From Hibiscus mutabilis (lineage: Eukaryota; Streptophyta; Magnoliopsida; Malvales; Malvaceae), in contig CM033718.1 in NCBI GenBank assembly GCA_019671005.1, positions 21,146,014 to 21,210,013 of the forward strand: DNA of 64,000 bases. The letters run 5' to 3'. The notes below the pieces were generated by a model. It ran no database searches and was not told where the DNA came from. It saw only the letters and a list, made by a program, of their open reading frames with translations. The first letter of the stretch is position 1. Each line of letters starts with the position of its first letter. Of the stretch, positions 10,171 to 20,835 are shown one piece after another. The translations under genes and the position numbers were made by a program.

Positions 10171-12684
10171 ACCTACAATGACTTCTTATAGTATCCTAAA
10201 TAGTACCACAAAAAATCAGTTTAGTGCAGACAATAGTAATGGTGTAAATACATAAATTAGACATATGTTTCTAGTATATCATAGCACAAATAGCATGCTT
10301 TCATATCAGAAACAAAGGTATATTTCCAGATGAATAGGAGTCATGTTTCAAAACAAATAGTCAGTCTTGATTTTAAACCAGAGAAATACTCACGTGCACA
10401 TGGAACACACCAAATGGATCGGTTTATTTTTATGGAGGCACATAGTAACGGAAGAAAGGGGACATGGATCTTCTAAAAATTTTCGAACTGATTTCAGAAG
10501 CGAAGTCCCTAAACAAAAGAAATCAGAACTAATAGCTCCAACTAGACATTCGAGAATTGATATAACATGTTCGTTAGGGATATCCGATATATCAAGTATG
10601 TTCCTATCATTTTGGCCAACAAAAGGCATTATAGTCATTTATCTGATAAGGGCAATCTTGTAATTCAACCCAATAATGATAAAGCGTTGGTTTGTAGAAT
10701 TCAGGAATCCTAATTGCTCATCAAGTTTCCAAGTCCATTGAACTAATCAAAACTCATCACTATAATGCTTACCATTCAACCGGATAGATACACCTTAAGT
10801 ATTCATTTCTCATAACTAACTACTATGTATAACAAAATGAATCACCTTCACCAATCAATCATTGAACATGTTACGAGAAATTGAACATGTAATTGTGCGG
10901 TATTTTCCATGTACTGTAGCAATATGAGGAGTGACTTTCGTACATGAGTCAAGCTTTATATCACATAGGGGCATTATAGTCATTTAAGTTGTATCAGTAC
11001 TTTCAGTATTGAAAAGGTTCCACTTATTCCAAGTCTCTGAAGTGTTATAATTATTTCAGAGCCTGAGAGTGTTTCAATCGTTTCGGTGTTTAACAATATT
11101 TTCAAATATTTCAAAACTTATGGATATTTTACTCATTTCAATATATTCGTTCATAAAGTATACTTTCAGTAAATTGATCTTCCGATATTTATTTAGAGTA
11201 TTTCCAAGAAATAGGTTTTCAGACATTTATTTAGAAATTGTGAAAATCTAGGCATTTCGCAATTTCGAAAGTTAGAAACGTGATTTTAGAATTTTCCAAA
11301 TAGATCGAAAATGTAACAACTTGAATTAGGGATTCTATCATGTCATATATGAATTCCCATATCATTTCCACTTCTAAGGGTATTCAGGTCTTTTTTACAC
11401 CTCAATGGTATTTTTCGCCATTTCATCCAAGTATTTCATGCATTAATCTGAACTGAAGGTTTTGAGGTTAATTGCTTAATATCTTCACTGAGTTTAGAAT
11501 TTCCTACCAATTATCAATTTTCTTATTCGAGTCATTCAGGTCTTATCTCATATATCATTTTTTTACCGTAATCAGTATGAGTTTAAAATATCCAGGCATT
11601 AATCATATTCATTGACGCATGAACCAATACCAACAAGTTCCGTAAAGCATGCAAGAGGTAGTAAAGTATTACCTCAACTCTAAGCCTCATCGATCAACCC
11701 TTATACTTCCTTCGATCACTTTCTATCTCAAACTCATCGTCCTTCAAGATTCAGATACAAGACAATGCGAATGCCTTCAATTAACATAACCATAATCAGA
11801 CCTTAACCCAATTATGTTACTCTTAAACTGATTAATACTACACATATGCATGCTCAGGTTCAAGGTCAGATTCGGAGGCTTTCGAGTTAAAATTTCATGA
11901 AACAGACTCAGAACGTCGAAAAGCATAAAATACGACTTTTCTTAAAATGTCAACTTTTGGTCAGATTCAACACAAAAGTCAACGATCAAAGTCAACAGGT
12001 CAAATGGGTCAACAGTCAATGGTTAGAGTCAACTGAGTTGACTCAGACGGGTTGATTCGGACGAGTTGACTCAGAAACTGACCCCAAATGCCTTATTTTG
12101 GCCGAAAACAAGACGAAAATGATCACCACAATACAACCATTATAATCACAAATCGGAAACATGCCGAAATCCTTACCAAACTTACCAAATCGGAAAAGAA
12201 AAAGGTGAAAATGGCGTAGCTCTGACGAGGCCTCTATCGGTGTCGAAACGATGATCGGTCAGAGGGGTTTTGTACTCCTCCACACACTGATCACGCCTGC
12301 ACCATCAACGTGCTCTGCCGACGACGGAGACGGCCAAGAACAATGAAAAACAACAATGGTTCTGGGGAAGGTTTCGACGAGGCTTTAATTGGATCTCCAC
12401 GACAATCAACGGCTGTTCACAACGAGTGATGGTCAGGGACGAGTCCGGCATAAGGCGACGATCACGTTGACAGTGGCGGTGAGAGTTACGACACGATGGT
12501 GGGGCAGATCAGAGTTGAAGATGGTGGTGGGTTAGGTGAGAGAAAACTTTGAGATCTTAGATAATTTCAAAATTCGAATGGCCTTATTTCGGGTAGGTGG
12601 GGAGTCAGATCAGACTTTAATTAATTTTTGGTACAACTACCGAAAATAGATTATAATAAATCTGTGGAAGATTATGAGCAAAGG

Positions 12685-12770
12685 ATTGACCTTAGCTAAA
12701 TGGTTAAGACTTAGGTTTGCAAAGCCAAGGGTCAATGGGTTCAAATTTGCCTTTCATCTTTTTTTTTCCT
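12685..12770 (+). repeat. tRNA-derived SINE-like segment with Pol III A and B boxes
   Basis: TTAGCTAAATGG at 12692-12703 matches an A box. GGGTTCAAATTTGCC at 12737-12751 matches a B box (GGTTCRANNCC with small changes). Box spacing is as in tRNA genes and SINEs, and a T-rich stretch (12758-12768) follows, as in plant SINEs ending in poly(T). It does not fold obviously into a tRNA cloverleaf. It may be a SINE inserted in the LTR or a tRNA-like module of the LTR itself; no target duplication was found. Confidence 0.5.
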
Positions 12771-12798
12771 TCTATATTTAATTTATTGGGGTGTTACA

Positions 12799-12803
12799 GC
12801 AAC
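12799..12803. repeat. Target site duplication GCAAC, right copy
   Basis: Exact repeat of 9249-9253 across the solo LTR. Its presence shows the LTR arrived by integrase-mediated insertion. Confidence 0.8.
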
Positions 12804-13195
12804 ATTGTTCTTCCCGCGACACACATGGCGAACCACAACAGACCACTGACGATTAAGAAGAGCAAAGATATTATCAACTAGAATTGAACCTTGGAGAGCA
12901 TCTGATGATCGATCCAAGATTTTCATAACCTCCAAACTATCTGTTTCTATCTTCAACTTTCAAAATCCAAGAGACCACGCATGAATATGGGCATCATGAA
13001 TAGCTCAGAATTCCGCCGTAATAAAAGAGCATCGGCCAATACTACGCGTGAAACCAAAATGTCACATACCTTTGTAGTCGTGGATCATTCCTCTCACAAC
13101 CGCCATATTATCACTCGTTCTAGCGGCCCCATCACGGTTGATTTTCAACCATCCGGCCAAAGGAGCACACCATTGCTGCCCGACACTACTTGATA
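12804..13195 (-). pseudogene. LINE RNase H-like domain, N-terminal half
   Basis: The minus strand encodes an RVT_3-type RNase H domain: GWLKINRDGAARTSD (first catalytic Asp in NRDG), ITAEF (Glu), IETDS (second Asp), then an RQWSVVVRHVCRG-like beta strand before the LTR breaks it. Plant non-LTR retrotransposons of the L1/Tx1-like groups carry this domain after the reverse transcriptase. Three in-frame TGA stops sit at positions where Trp is usual, which fits G-to-A decay of methylated DNA. No reverse transcriptase is visible upstream; homology seems to fade by about 13230. Confidence 0.75.
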
Positions 13196-13786
13196 CACCA
13201 GTACCTTGGCCATGGCCATTTCCAATCAGCTATACCAACATGTGAAAAAATGAATTTATTATACTTCCATAAAATGATAACACAATATGAAAAAGATTTG
13301 GAAATAGAATTAATATGATAAATTATGTAAATGTAAGATAAATTGAGACACACAGTGAACATGAATATGACACATGCAAGAACATGGACGAATTTACGTA
13401 ATAATTCGAAGGGACTCTTGTCCTCAGGCAAGAATTTTTTACCTTTTAATTATATATATTTTAAAAATAGATAAATTATAAATTTCCCCATATTTTCAAA
13501 TATTTATAAATTGTTCTCGACTTCATATTCGCGTTCCCTTCTTGTGCACATATATGTCAAATTTTACATGAAATGAAATATTAACATGATAAGTTATATA
13601 TAAATTTATAACACTCCTATCAACGGCAGATTTAAAAATTAAAGAATGAGGTTCAAAATATTTAAAAAAAAAATGCAAAATTATTATTTTTTACTTTTAC
13701 ACATTAAATTAAAATTTTAAAAGATGAAATTCCTTCTAATTTAAATTTATTTTAAAAATAATAGAGATATAGCTGCTCCCATAGAG
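13196..13786. other. No gene seen; AT-rich
   Basis: AT-rich DNA between the LINE remnant and the Reina-like remnant. The minus frame 13186-13431 is only the run-on of the LINE end into unconserved sequence. Confidence 0.45.
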
Positions 13787-14453
13787 AGCCAGCTGCATAT
13801 GACCCTCGAGAACGGGTTAATTGGCTTCCATTAGCAGAATGGTGGTACAACACCTCTTATCATTCTTCTATAAATATGACCCCTTATCAAGCACTATATG
13901 GTCATGAACCTGCTATTCATTTACCTTACTTGGCTGGTGAATCATTGGTTGCTTCTGTTGATAGGACTTTACAAGTTAGAGAATCGGCTATAATGATGCT
14001 TAAGTTTTACTTGCATCGAGCACAAGGGAGGATGAAAAAACAAGCAGATAAGCATCGAAGTGATAGGCATTTTGTTGTGGTGGACTTGGTTTAAGCTAGA
14101 AATAATCAGAAACTCAGCCCTAAATGGTTTGGACCATTTCGTATTGTTGAAAAAGTTGGTAAAGTTGCATACAAACTACAACTTCCAATGGAGTCAAAGG
14201 TGCACCCAACTTTCCATGTTTCTCAGCTCAAGTTACATGTTGGTTCGGCGCCAGTTCAATCAAACTTACCAGTGATTGGGAATGATGGAACAATGGTGAA
14301 TGAACCTTTGAGGATTGTGGATCGAAGAATGGTTAAAAGGGGAAATAGAGAAGTCACTGAGGTATTTGTGGAATGGACCAACTCTTTTTCGGAAGATGCC
14401 ACTTGGGAATTTTTTCACAAACTTCAAGCAGATTTTCCTCATTTTAATCCTTG
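13787..14453 (+). pseudogene. pol: Reina-like chromovirus pol: integrase C-terminus and chromodomain
   Basis: The plus frames encode the end of a Ty3/gypsy integrase. First comes a LAEWWYNTSYHSS-like core end, then MTPYQALYGHEPAIHLPYL, then the GPY/F-type module (LSPKWFGPFRIVEKVGKVAY), then VHPTFHVSQLKLHVG, and finally a chromodomain ending in NSFSEDATWEFFHKLQADFP. A single in-frame stop (after VVVDLV) and the loss of everything upstream make it a pseudogene. The order and the very short spacing to the LTR fit the Reina lineage of chromoviruses. The chromodomain is known to guide integration to chromatin in this family. Confidence 0.8.
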
Positions 14454-14485
14454 AGGACAAGGGCTTTTCTCAAAGAAGAGAGTAT
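14454..14485 (+). other. Polypurine-tract region of the Reina-like element
   Basis: After the pol stop codon the sequence runs through GGACAAGGG and AAAGAAGAGAG before the presumed LTR. The last purine run fits a plus-strand primer for DNA synthesis. Confidence 0.4.
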
Positions 14486-14720
14486 TGATATTGGGTCTTT
14501 TAATTACAGTTTATTCAGTTAAATAATTGCTGTGTTTTTGTTGTTCCTATGTCTTTAAAAGGGAAAAAATTAGGTCAGTTTGGGTAGGCCTGATTTTGAG
14601 GATTGTTATCTGTTGTCTTCACCTCATTTCTTCTCTGGAAATACAAATATCCATCTTACCTCAGTTTAATCCATTAATTCTCCCTTGGTTCATCTGAATC
14701 TATGAATCCATTTACCATCA
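14486..14720 (+). repeat. Probable short 3' LTR of the Reina-like element
   Basis: The segment starts TGATATTGGG just after the purine tract and may end at TTTACCATCA near 14720. Reina LTRs are short, so about 235 bp is plausible. No second LTR copy is present to confirm either end. Confidence 0.35.
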
Positions 14721-14730
14721 TAGAGACAAG

Positions 14731-15540
14731 AAGTACGATTCCTTATTGGATTTTCAAGATAGGGCATTGTCGGAGGTTGAAAGGAAGAAGCGAGACCGGG
14801 CGATCAAAAGAATTAAACAAAAAAAGAAGGAGAATACAAGCTTGAAGCTTTTTTGGACGTCTTTCTTCGATGCAGATCTTGTGGCTAGGTGGGATTTGTC
14901 GACAAGAGATGCTCGATAAATTCAGCGTTCTGAAAGTGTTTGGGGCCTGAGTTTTGAGTTATATGAGGCGTTGTTTACCATGATAAAATTTAAGGGGTGC
15001 TTCGATCAGTGCTAGAGCATGTGCTTGCCTTCTTGTCAAGTGGCATTGGTCTGGGTAAATTTTTTAATTCTTCATTGTATGGCTATTTTATGATGTTTGG
15101 TGTATATTAGGGTCGGTATAGTTAGGATTTTTAACTTGGGAAGTTCTTTGGTTTGCTTTGAAGTTAAGAGTATTTTTAGAGCCTTGATGCTTTGGGTTGC
15201 CGATTTCTATGAGCATTGTTTTGGTCGAGTTATACAGTTCTCAATGTTAGAATTTGGTGTCTTTTGTTAGAAAAAAGTAGTTGCAATGTTGCTTTAGTTT
15301 TGGTGAGGTTTCATGTGTTGTTTTGATTATTTGTATGACGGTGGGTTTTTGCTTTGTTTGATTGATTTTGGGTAGGGTGAAGCAGTTTTGTGCTGATATG
15401 GTATTGTTTTGATTCCCATCCCTCAATGTGTTGTAGTTTTTTCTTCCATTTAGTGTTAGAAAATGTTTTAATGAGACATACATTTGGGTTAATTTTTTTA
15501 ATAAATAAAACATCTATTGCCGAGTAAAAAAACATATCAA
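14731..15540 (+). pseudogene. Possible LINE fragment and 3' untranslated remnant
   Basis: A plus frame at 14731-14919 reads KYDSLLDFQDRALSEVERKK and continues as a Lys/Arg-rich segment ending at TAA. I recall this style of segment near the ORF boundary of plant LINEs, but cannot prove it. The following T- and G-rich sequence ends with AATGAGACATAC and an A-rich run near 15500-15540, which could be a LINE 3' end. It could also be unrelated debris. Confidence 0.25.
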
Positions 15541-17091
15541 AATATTAAAAAGTAATTAATAATGTGTAAGACTCTAAATATATAAAAGGGAAATAAAATA
15601 ATTTAATTAACTCAACAAATTTCTTAATTTTCCCGTTTAATACAAAATTCAAATCTGCATTGCTTTGTTGGCATAAAATTATACACTGAATTTGCTCAAT
15701 TCTAGGATCCTATTGGTTAGAGGGGCAGTTTGTATATAAGGCTTTTGACGTGCTCAAGTTACCTGAGTTAGCTCACGTGTCATTGTTTAGTGATTTATAA
15801 GGTTCGTATTCGTTAGGCAAATCCCAACAAACCCCAATACCGGAAATTCCTAAAAGGAAATGACAATTGATTTTTTTAGAGTACAAATTGTAAATATAAA
15901 GAATAAAAAATACCAATAAAACATACCCAAACAACGCAGACGCTAGAAATTGAAAGAATACAAAGCTTACACCTTTAGAATAGTATTTTATTAGGGTTTA
16001 GAGTAGATTAGAATAATTATATGGTGCTGCCCATGTGGTTTAGTGGGAACATACTCTAATCCAACTATACGTGAATCCGAAGTTGGTCAATTGGAATCTG
16101 CATATAAATGTAGGCTATAGAGAGGGGATACAATGAGTAACGGTCGCCTTCTTAAAAATTTAGAATTTGTATATGATTATTTTTAAATTTTTTGATGTAT
16201 TTTCTATTGAAAATCTATTTTTGCCCCCTAAAATTTCATAAGTTTATTACTTGAAATTTTATAAGTTCACCACTAACATAAAATCATGCGTCTGTCCCTG
16301 TTATAGAGTTAACAATTTAGGGTAAGCTTGGGAAATGACAAATGACCCCCTAACCATGAAATTGAGATTGCATGTATTGTAGGTTGTGTGGGAAATGGAG
16401 TAATCTGGCATAATTGGTGGTCCCTTTTGAAGCTGTTGCCCACCATTATCATAGCTGTTCCTTGTCCTTGCCATCTCCCTGTCCTTGCCATCTCCCACCC
16501 ATTAATTCTGGGGGAAATTCTTCAAACTTGGAATGAAAATGCACTCTTACTCCATTCCTTCCTTTACATGGCCGATATGAGGTGCATTTGAGCCTAACAT
16601 TTAAAATTAAATTTCTTTCAATTCAATTAATGTTATTTTTTTGCTCGGCTTCAATTAATGTTATCATGAGTGAAATGTTATTTTCTCAATCCAAACCTCA
16701 GTAATCAGTGGGAAATGACTTCTTAATTTCGAAAATCGAAATTGATCTGTAATTCTCAATAGATAAATAACTAAAAGTGACACGTGAGATGACATTGGAT
16801 GGTAGATATGATAATGCCAATCATTCCAGATATGTGAAGATAAGAGATAATCATAAATATAATAAATTTTAGGGTCCTTGTTTTGTTTGGTTGGTTCAAT
16901 ACTATATCATAAACTAGAAATAGTCTTTTTTTTTTAAATTTTTATAAGAATAACTCTGCCTTTATGACATGTTTTTCTCTGCCGTTATGGTACGTTTTCG
17001 TTCTCTTTTATCAGTTGTTTGGTCGTTATTTTTATTTTTTAGGTTAGATTTAACGCCTTCTCGACTGATCAAGATGACAACTATTTGTTAT
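15541..17091. other. No gene seen; anonymous spacer
   Basis: AT-rich DNA with no supported coding frame. Noted features are a TATA-like TATATAAGG near 15733, a CACGTG near 15774, and a short tandem duplication of GTCCTTGCCATCTCCC near 16463-16496. The small plus frame 16388-16591 shows no recognisable domain. A host-gene relic cannot be excluded. Confidence 0.4.
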
Positions 17092-18407
17092 TGTTAACTC
17101 TCCAAAAGTTGTACTTTTCATGCTTATATTTCTATACTATTGCTTGACTTTAGGTACATATTAGTACATTTTTCTAGTAGTTTCATGCATTTGCATCTAG
17201 GAGTTAAGGAATGGACCGATTGGATTTCCAGAATGAATGTGTTTTCTTGCTGTGGTGTGTAGGTTGTAGCAAGTCTGGAGCGCAGTTGGCAGAATGCAAG
17301 AAAGAGAAATGCCGAGAGCAGTTGGGAAAACGCAAGAAAGATGATTGCTAAGCTCGGTTGGAAAAAGAAGAGAGTTTGATGCCTGGTCAAAAAGCTGCGA
17401 GTCAAAGCCAGGTTAACCCTAATTCAAATAGAAGATAATGCACCTACAAAGGTTGTAACAAACTTTCAAAATCCTAACCCTAACTAGGGTTTTCATGTGC
17501 GCCTATATAAAGACGTCTAAAGATTGAGCAGAAGAGGTTGCGTCATGAGGAAGAAGAGAGGGTAGAGGCGAAACGAGGCTCGAACCAGGCTGTTTCTGAG
17601 AGCTTTGGATCCATTGAAGGGCTACATCGACGAATCTCCTTCTTTAGTCCATTTCTCTTAAATTTAATTTTGATTTTTATGATGATGTTTAAAAATGATA
17701 GTATTTTGTTGGTTTCCCCAGCCATGAATTAATCTTTTAAGTTGGCTAGGGGTGTTTGCGATGAACGTTTAGCTTTTAGGTTTTTAATAATTGAATACCT
17801 TAGCTTTATTGGCTATTTTACTTGCGCTTAATTTTACCGTATTTTATGCCATATGAGAGTTGTCATTGAATGCTCATTATCCCTTAATATCTTAACAGAC
17901 TTAGGAGATAAGGATTGATTCCCAAATATTAAGGAGAGAAACTTTGCCAAGTTAATGATTTGAAAACATCACTATACAAATATAGGTGTTAAAAGTGATT
18001 AACTTTGAGTATTGTCATCGACAGAGGCAATGCTAACTTAAAATCTGCTCGGCAATAAAACCAAGGTTGAATATTATCACTTGCTACTATAGCTAGTGTG
18101 AAATCCAAACATCCCTTGCCAAGCCCATCAATTATCTTGACACCAGTGTTTGCCAATTCGCTGAATCTTTTGCTTCATTTTCTTAATTAAAATATGAAAT
18201 CATTTACCATCCCATTTGTTCCAATTCACAAGTAACTATTGTGGCATTTAATTCATGAACAATCTCTGCGGATACGATACTCAACTCACTACTATATTAC
18301 TTGTTGACCATGTATACTTGCATGCAAAAAGACACGTTCTTGGCATTATTTACTTGCATTATTGCATTAAATCATCAAATTTTTTGCCAAGCAATAGTCG
18401 ATTGACA
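17092..18407 (+). repeat. 5' LTR of Athila-3 (about 1.3 kb)
   Basis: It begins TGTTAACTCTCC and ends GATTGACA immediately before the primer site. The start and the CATGCATTTGCATC/GGAGTTA phrases match the reverse complement of the Athila-2 LTR (46081-47622). A TATA-like CTATATAAAG near 17503 could be the promoter. Several small ORFs inside it are not genes. Confidence 0.7.
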
Positions 18408-18408
18408 A

Positions 18409-18428
18409 GTTTTTAGCACCGTTGTAGG
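18409..18428 (+). other. Primer binding site of Athila-3
   Basis: TTTTTAGCACCGTTGTAGGG directly follows the LTR. It is a diverged form of the Athila-type primer site, which in Athila-1 reads TGGCACCGTTGCTGGGGA. Confidence 0.65.
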
Positions 18429-18501
18429 GATTGCAACGAAATTGCTTGTTTTGATTTTTTCTTGTTTTTGTTTATTTTACTTATTTTGTTTCGTTTGGTG
18501 T

Positions 18502-19485
18502 ATGACTAGGAGCTGCACTACGAAGGAAGATTTATTATACAATCTAAAGATTGAAAGAACCCTACACATGAGAAAAAGAGAACTTCAAAAAATGGCTCGT
18601 AATGGAAATGGTGGAGTTGATGGTGTCCTGAACAATCAAGAAAATCCGGCAAGACATGAAGAGATACCACCCACGCTTTCTATTGCTGTAGAAAAAGAAT
18701 GACCTATCAGAGAAAACTTGGCACCAAACATGGATAATTTGATGCCAGGATTGATTAGTCCAGAAGTAAATACAGCTAATTTTGAACTTAAAAGGGTAAT
18801 GATCCATACGCTATTAAATGCAGGTTAGTTTGATGGAGCACCTACTAGAGACCCAAGGTAGCTCTTCAAGCAATTTATGGAGGTTTGCCAATTATTTTAG
18901 CAACCTAGTGTGGCTAAATTGTGGCTAAGTTCTTTGCCACCTAGTTCAGTTACTTCGTTGGCATAATTATGCCAGAAGTTTCTTTTGAGATTCCATCCAC
19001 CTAAACTTAATGCCAAGATGCAGAGTGAAATCATTACTTTTAGGCAGGTTGATGATGAGACTTTTTATGATGCATGTGAGCATTTTAAGGACATGTTGAG
19101 AAGATGCCCCATGCATGGATTTCCCACTTGGACCTAGATGGAGACATTTTATAACAGACTCAATGCATACGCTAGGACTGTTGTTGATGCTTTGGCAAAC
19201 AATTTGTTGCCAGACAAAAATTACACGGAGGCATTTGGCCTCCTCGAAAGGATTGCCACCAATGATCTTCAATACCATACCGCCAGATTGGGAACCGGTA
19301 CAAAATTCGCTGGGAAATTAGAGCTTGATGCATTGTTGTCTCTCAATGCTCAAATTTCCAACCTCAATAATACAGTGAAAACAATGCAGAAGCCTACTGA
19401 AGTTCGAGAAATAAAGGCACTAGAACCATTATGCACTGTTTATGGAGAGGATCATAATATGGATGAATGCCCAACAAACCCATAA
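18502..19485 (+). pseudogene. gag: Athila-3 gag, broken
   Basis: The frame opens MTRSCTTKEDLL and, after several stops, shows the Athila gag core: FHPPKLNAKMQSEIITFRQ, DDETFYDACEHFKDMLRRCP, then METFYNRLNAYARTVVDALA and EAFGLLERIATNDLQ. A zinc-knuckle-like Cys-rich stretch (PLCTVYGEDHNMDEC) lies at the end. Gag forms the particle and binds RNA. The part 18703-19137 holds several in-frame stops; 19138-19485 is the longest open piece. The start was chosen at the Met that aligns with the Athila-1 gag Met near 33718. Confidence 0.75.
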
Positions 19486-20374
19486 TCGGTAAATTTTGTT
19501 GGCAATTACAATCATAATATTAAACCACATTCCAATACTTATAATGTAGGTTGGAAGCGTCATCTAACCTTTTCATGGGCAAATCAGGGAGGTAACCAAT
19601 TCAATGCCTAGCGTCAAAATACTAAGGCACCAACATGTTTCCACCAGAATGCTATGCCACAAAGAGCACAAAATAATTTCTATCTAGGGCAGAGATCTAC
19701 CTAAGGGAATATTCTAACGGAGTATATGGAGCAAAATGATGCAACTGTTCAGTGTTTAGCATCATCTATGCGAAACTTAGAGGTCTAACTAGGATAGATT
19801 GCCGATGCACTCAGTAAAAGACCTTAAGAAACTTTTCCAAGTGATACAAAAATGATCGGCAAAAAGGGAATAAACAATGCAAAGTAGTCGTCCTCCGAAG
19901 TGGCAAACAATTCGAGAATAAAACACCTGTCAAACAACCAATTATTTGCCAAGATGAGAAGTTGGTGCCAACAGATAAACCTAAGGAAGCTGAGCAAGAG
20001 GAGGTAAGCATTGGCAATGCCAGACCTCAATCTGATGCCAACATCACATCGAAAAAACTAGTGGAGCCAACAATTACCTACCCACCACCAACTTTTCCAT
20101 ATAGGTTCCAGAAACACAAGAAAGATTAAGATTTTAAGAGCTTTTTAGAAGTCCTAAAACAACTGCAGATCATCATACCATTGGTGGAAGCTCTCGAACA
20201 AATGCACAACTACGTTAAATTCATGAAGGAAATCTTGTCCAAAAAGAGGAAACTGTAAATTTCGAGACTGTCGCTCTCATTGAGGGATGCAGTGCAATGA
20301 TAACCAATAGATTGCCATCTAAACTGAAATATCTGGGGAGTTGTACTATTCCCTGAACGATTGGAAATAAATTC
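19486..20374 (+). pseudogene. Athila-3 gag C-terminal linker and pre-protease region
   Basis: The frame continues with stops through an Asn/Gln-rich linker (NQGGNQFNA, QNAMPQRAQNNF) and into a region just before the protease. No conserved domain is readable along most of it. The overlapping minus frames are shadows. Confidence 0.45.
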
Positions 20375-20794
20375 ATGGGCAAGGCATTATGTGATCTGGG
20401 TGCCAGCATCAATCTAATGCCAATGTTAGTCTTCAAGAAACTTGGTATTAGAGAAGCAAGGCCTACCACAATAACACTCCAGCTGACAGATCGATCTTAT
20501 GTACATCCAAAGGGTAAGATTGATAAGGTGTTTGTAAAGGTATTCCCAATTGATTTCATTATTTTAGAATATGAGGTTGGTGTTGATGTCCTAATAATAT
20601 TGGGAAGACCATTTCTTACCATGGGCAAGACCTTAATTGATGTTCAAAAAGGTGAGCTTACTATGCGTATGAATGACCAACATGTTACGTTTAACGTATT
20701 TCAAGCTCTTAAGTGTGCAGATGAACCTGAGGAATGCCAAGCTGTTGAGCTGATGGAGTATATTCTCAATGTGGACATAGCACAATTTTGCTAG
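20375..20794 (+). pseudogene. pol: Athila-3 retroviral-type aspartic protease
   Basis: CDLGASINLMP holds the catalytic Asp in a D-x-G-A motif, followed by TTITLQLTDRSYVHPKG and VLIILGRPFLTMGKTLIDV. The second motif (ILGRPFL) is the flap-distal hydrophobic-Gly motif of retropepsins. The family cleaves Gag-Pol polyprotein. The catalytic Asp is kept here, unlike in Athila-1. The frame ends at 20794 and the element is cut off at 20836. Confidence 0.8.
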
Positions 20795-20835
20795 GGCACA
20801 TATGTTGATGCCATGGAACAGGATGATGATGACAT

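Larger units (their letters stand above)
9254..12798 (-). mobile_element. Solo LTR (3.5 kb) of a gypsy-type element
   Basis: The plus-strand left end reads CGTAACACTG and the right end GGGGTGTTACA. The ends are near-mirror images (TGTAACACC in minus orientation), as in Del/Tekay LTRs in this window. A perfect 5-bp duplication flanks it and the interrupted LINE frame resumes on the other side, so both boundaries are firm. No gag, pol, primer site or polypurine tract lies inside, so this is one LTR left after LTR-LTR recombination. The first base of TG is mutated to C at the left end. Inside are short repeats (10021-10170), a cluster of GTCAAC/GTTGAC motifs (11949-12070) and a tRNA-like promoter (12692-12760). 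Confidence 0.8.
17092..20835 (+). mobile_element. Athila-3: Athila-like gypsy element, 5' half only
   Basis: Order is 5' LTR (17092-18407), primer site, gag and protease, then an abrupt end at 20836 where the Del-1 3' LTR begins. The reverse transcriptase, integrase and 3' LTR are absent from the window on this side. Del-1 probably inserted here and the rest was displaced or lost. Many in-frame stops show it is dead. The LTR start resembles Athila-2 in minus orientation (TGTTAACTCTCC versus TGTTATCTCC). Confidence 0.75.

Noticed and set aside
16301..16591. Possible small gene on either strand
   Set aside because: Frames overlap on both strands, contain a short tandem repeat and show no domain; insufficient support.
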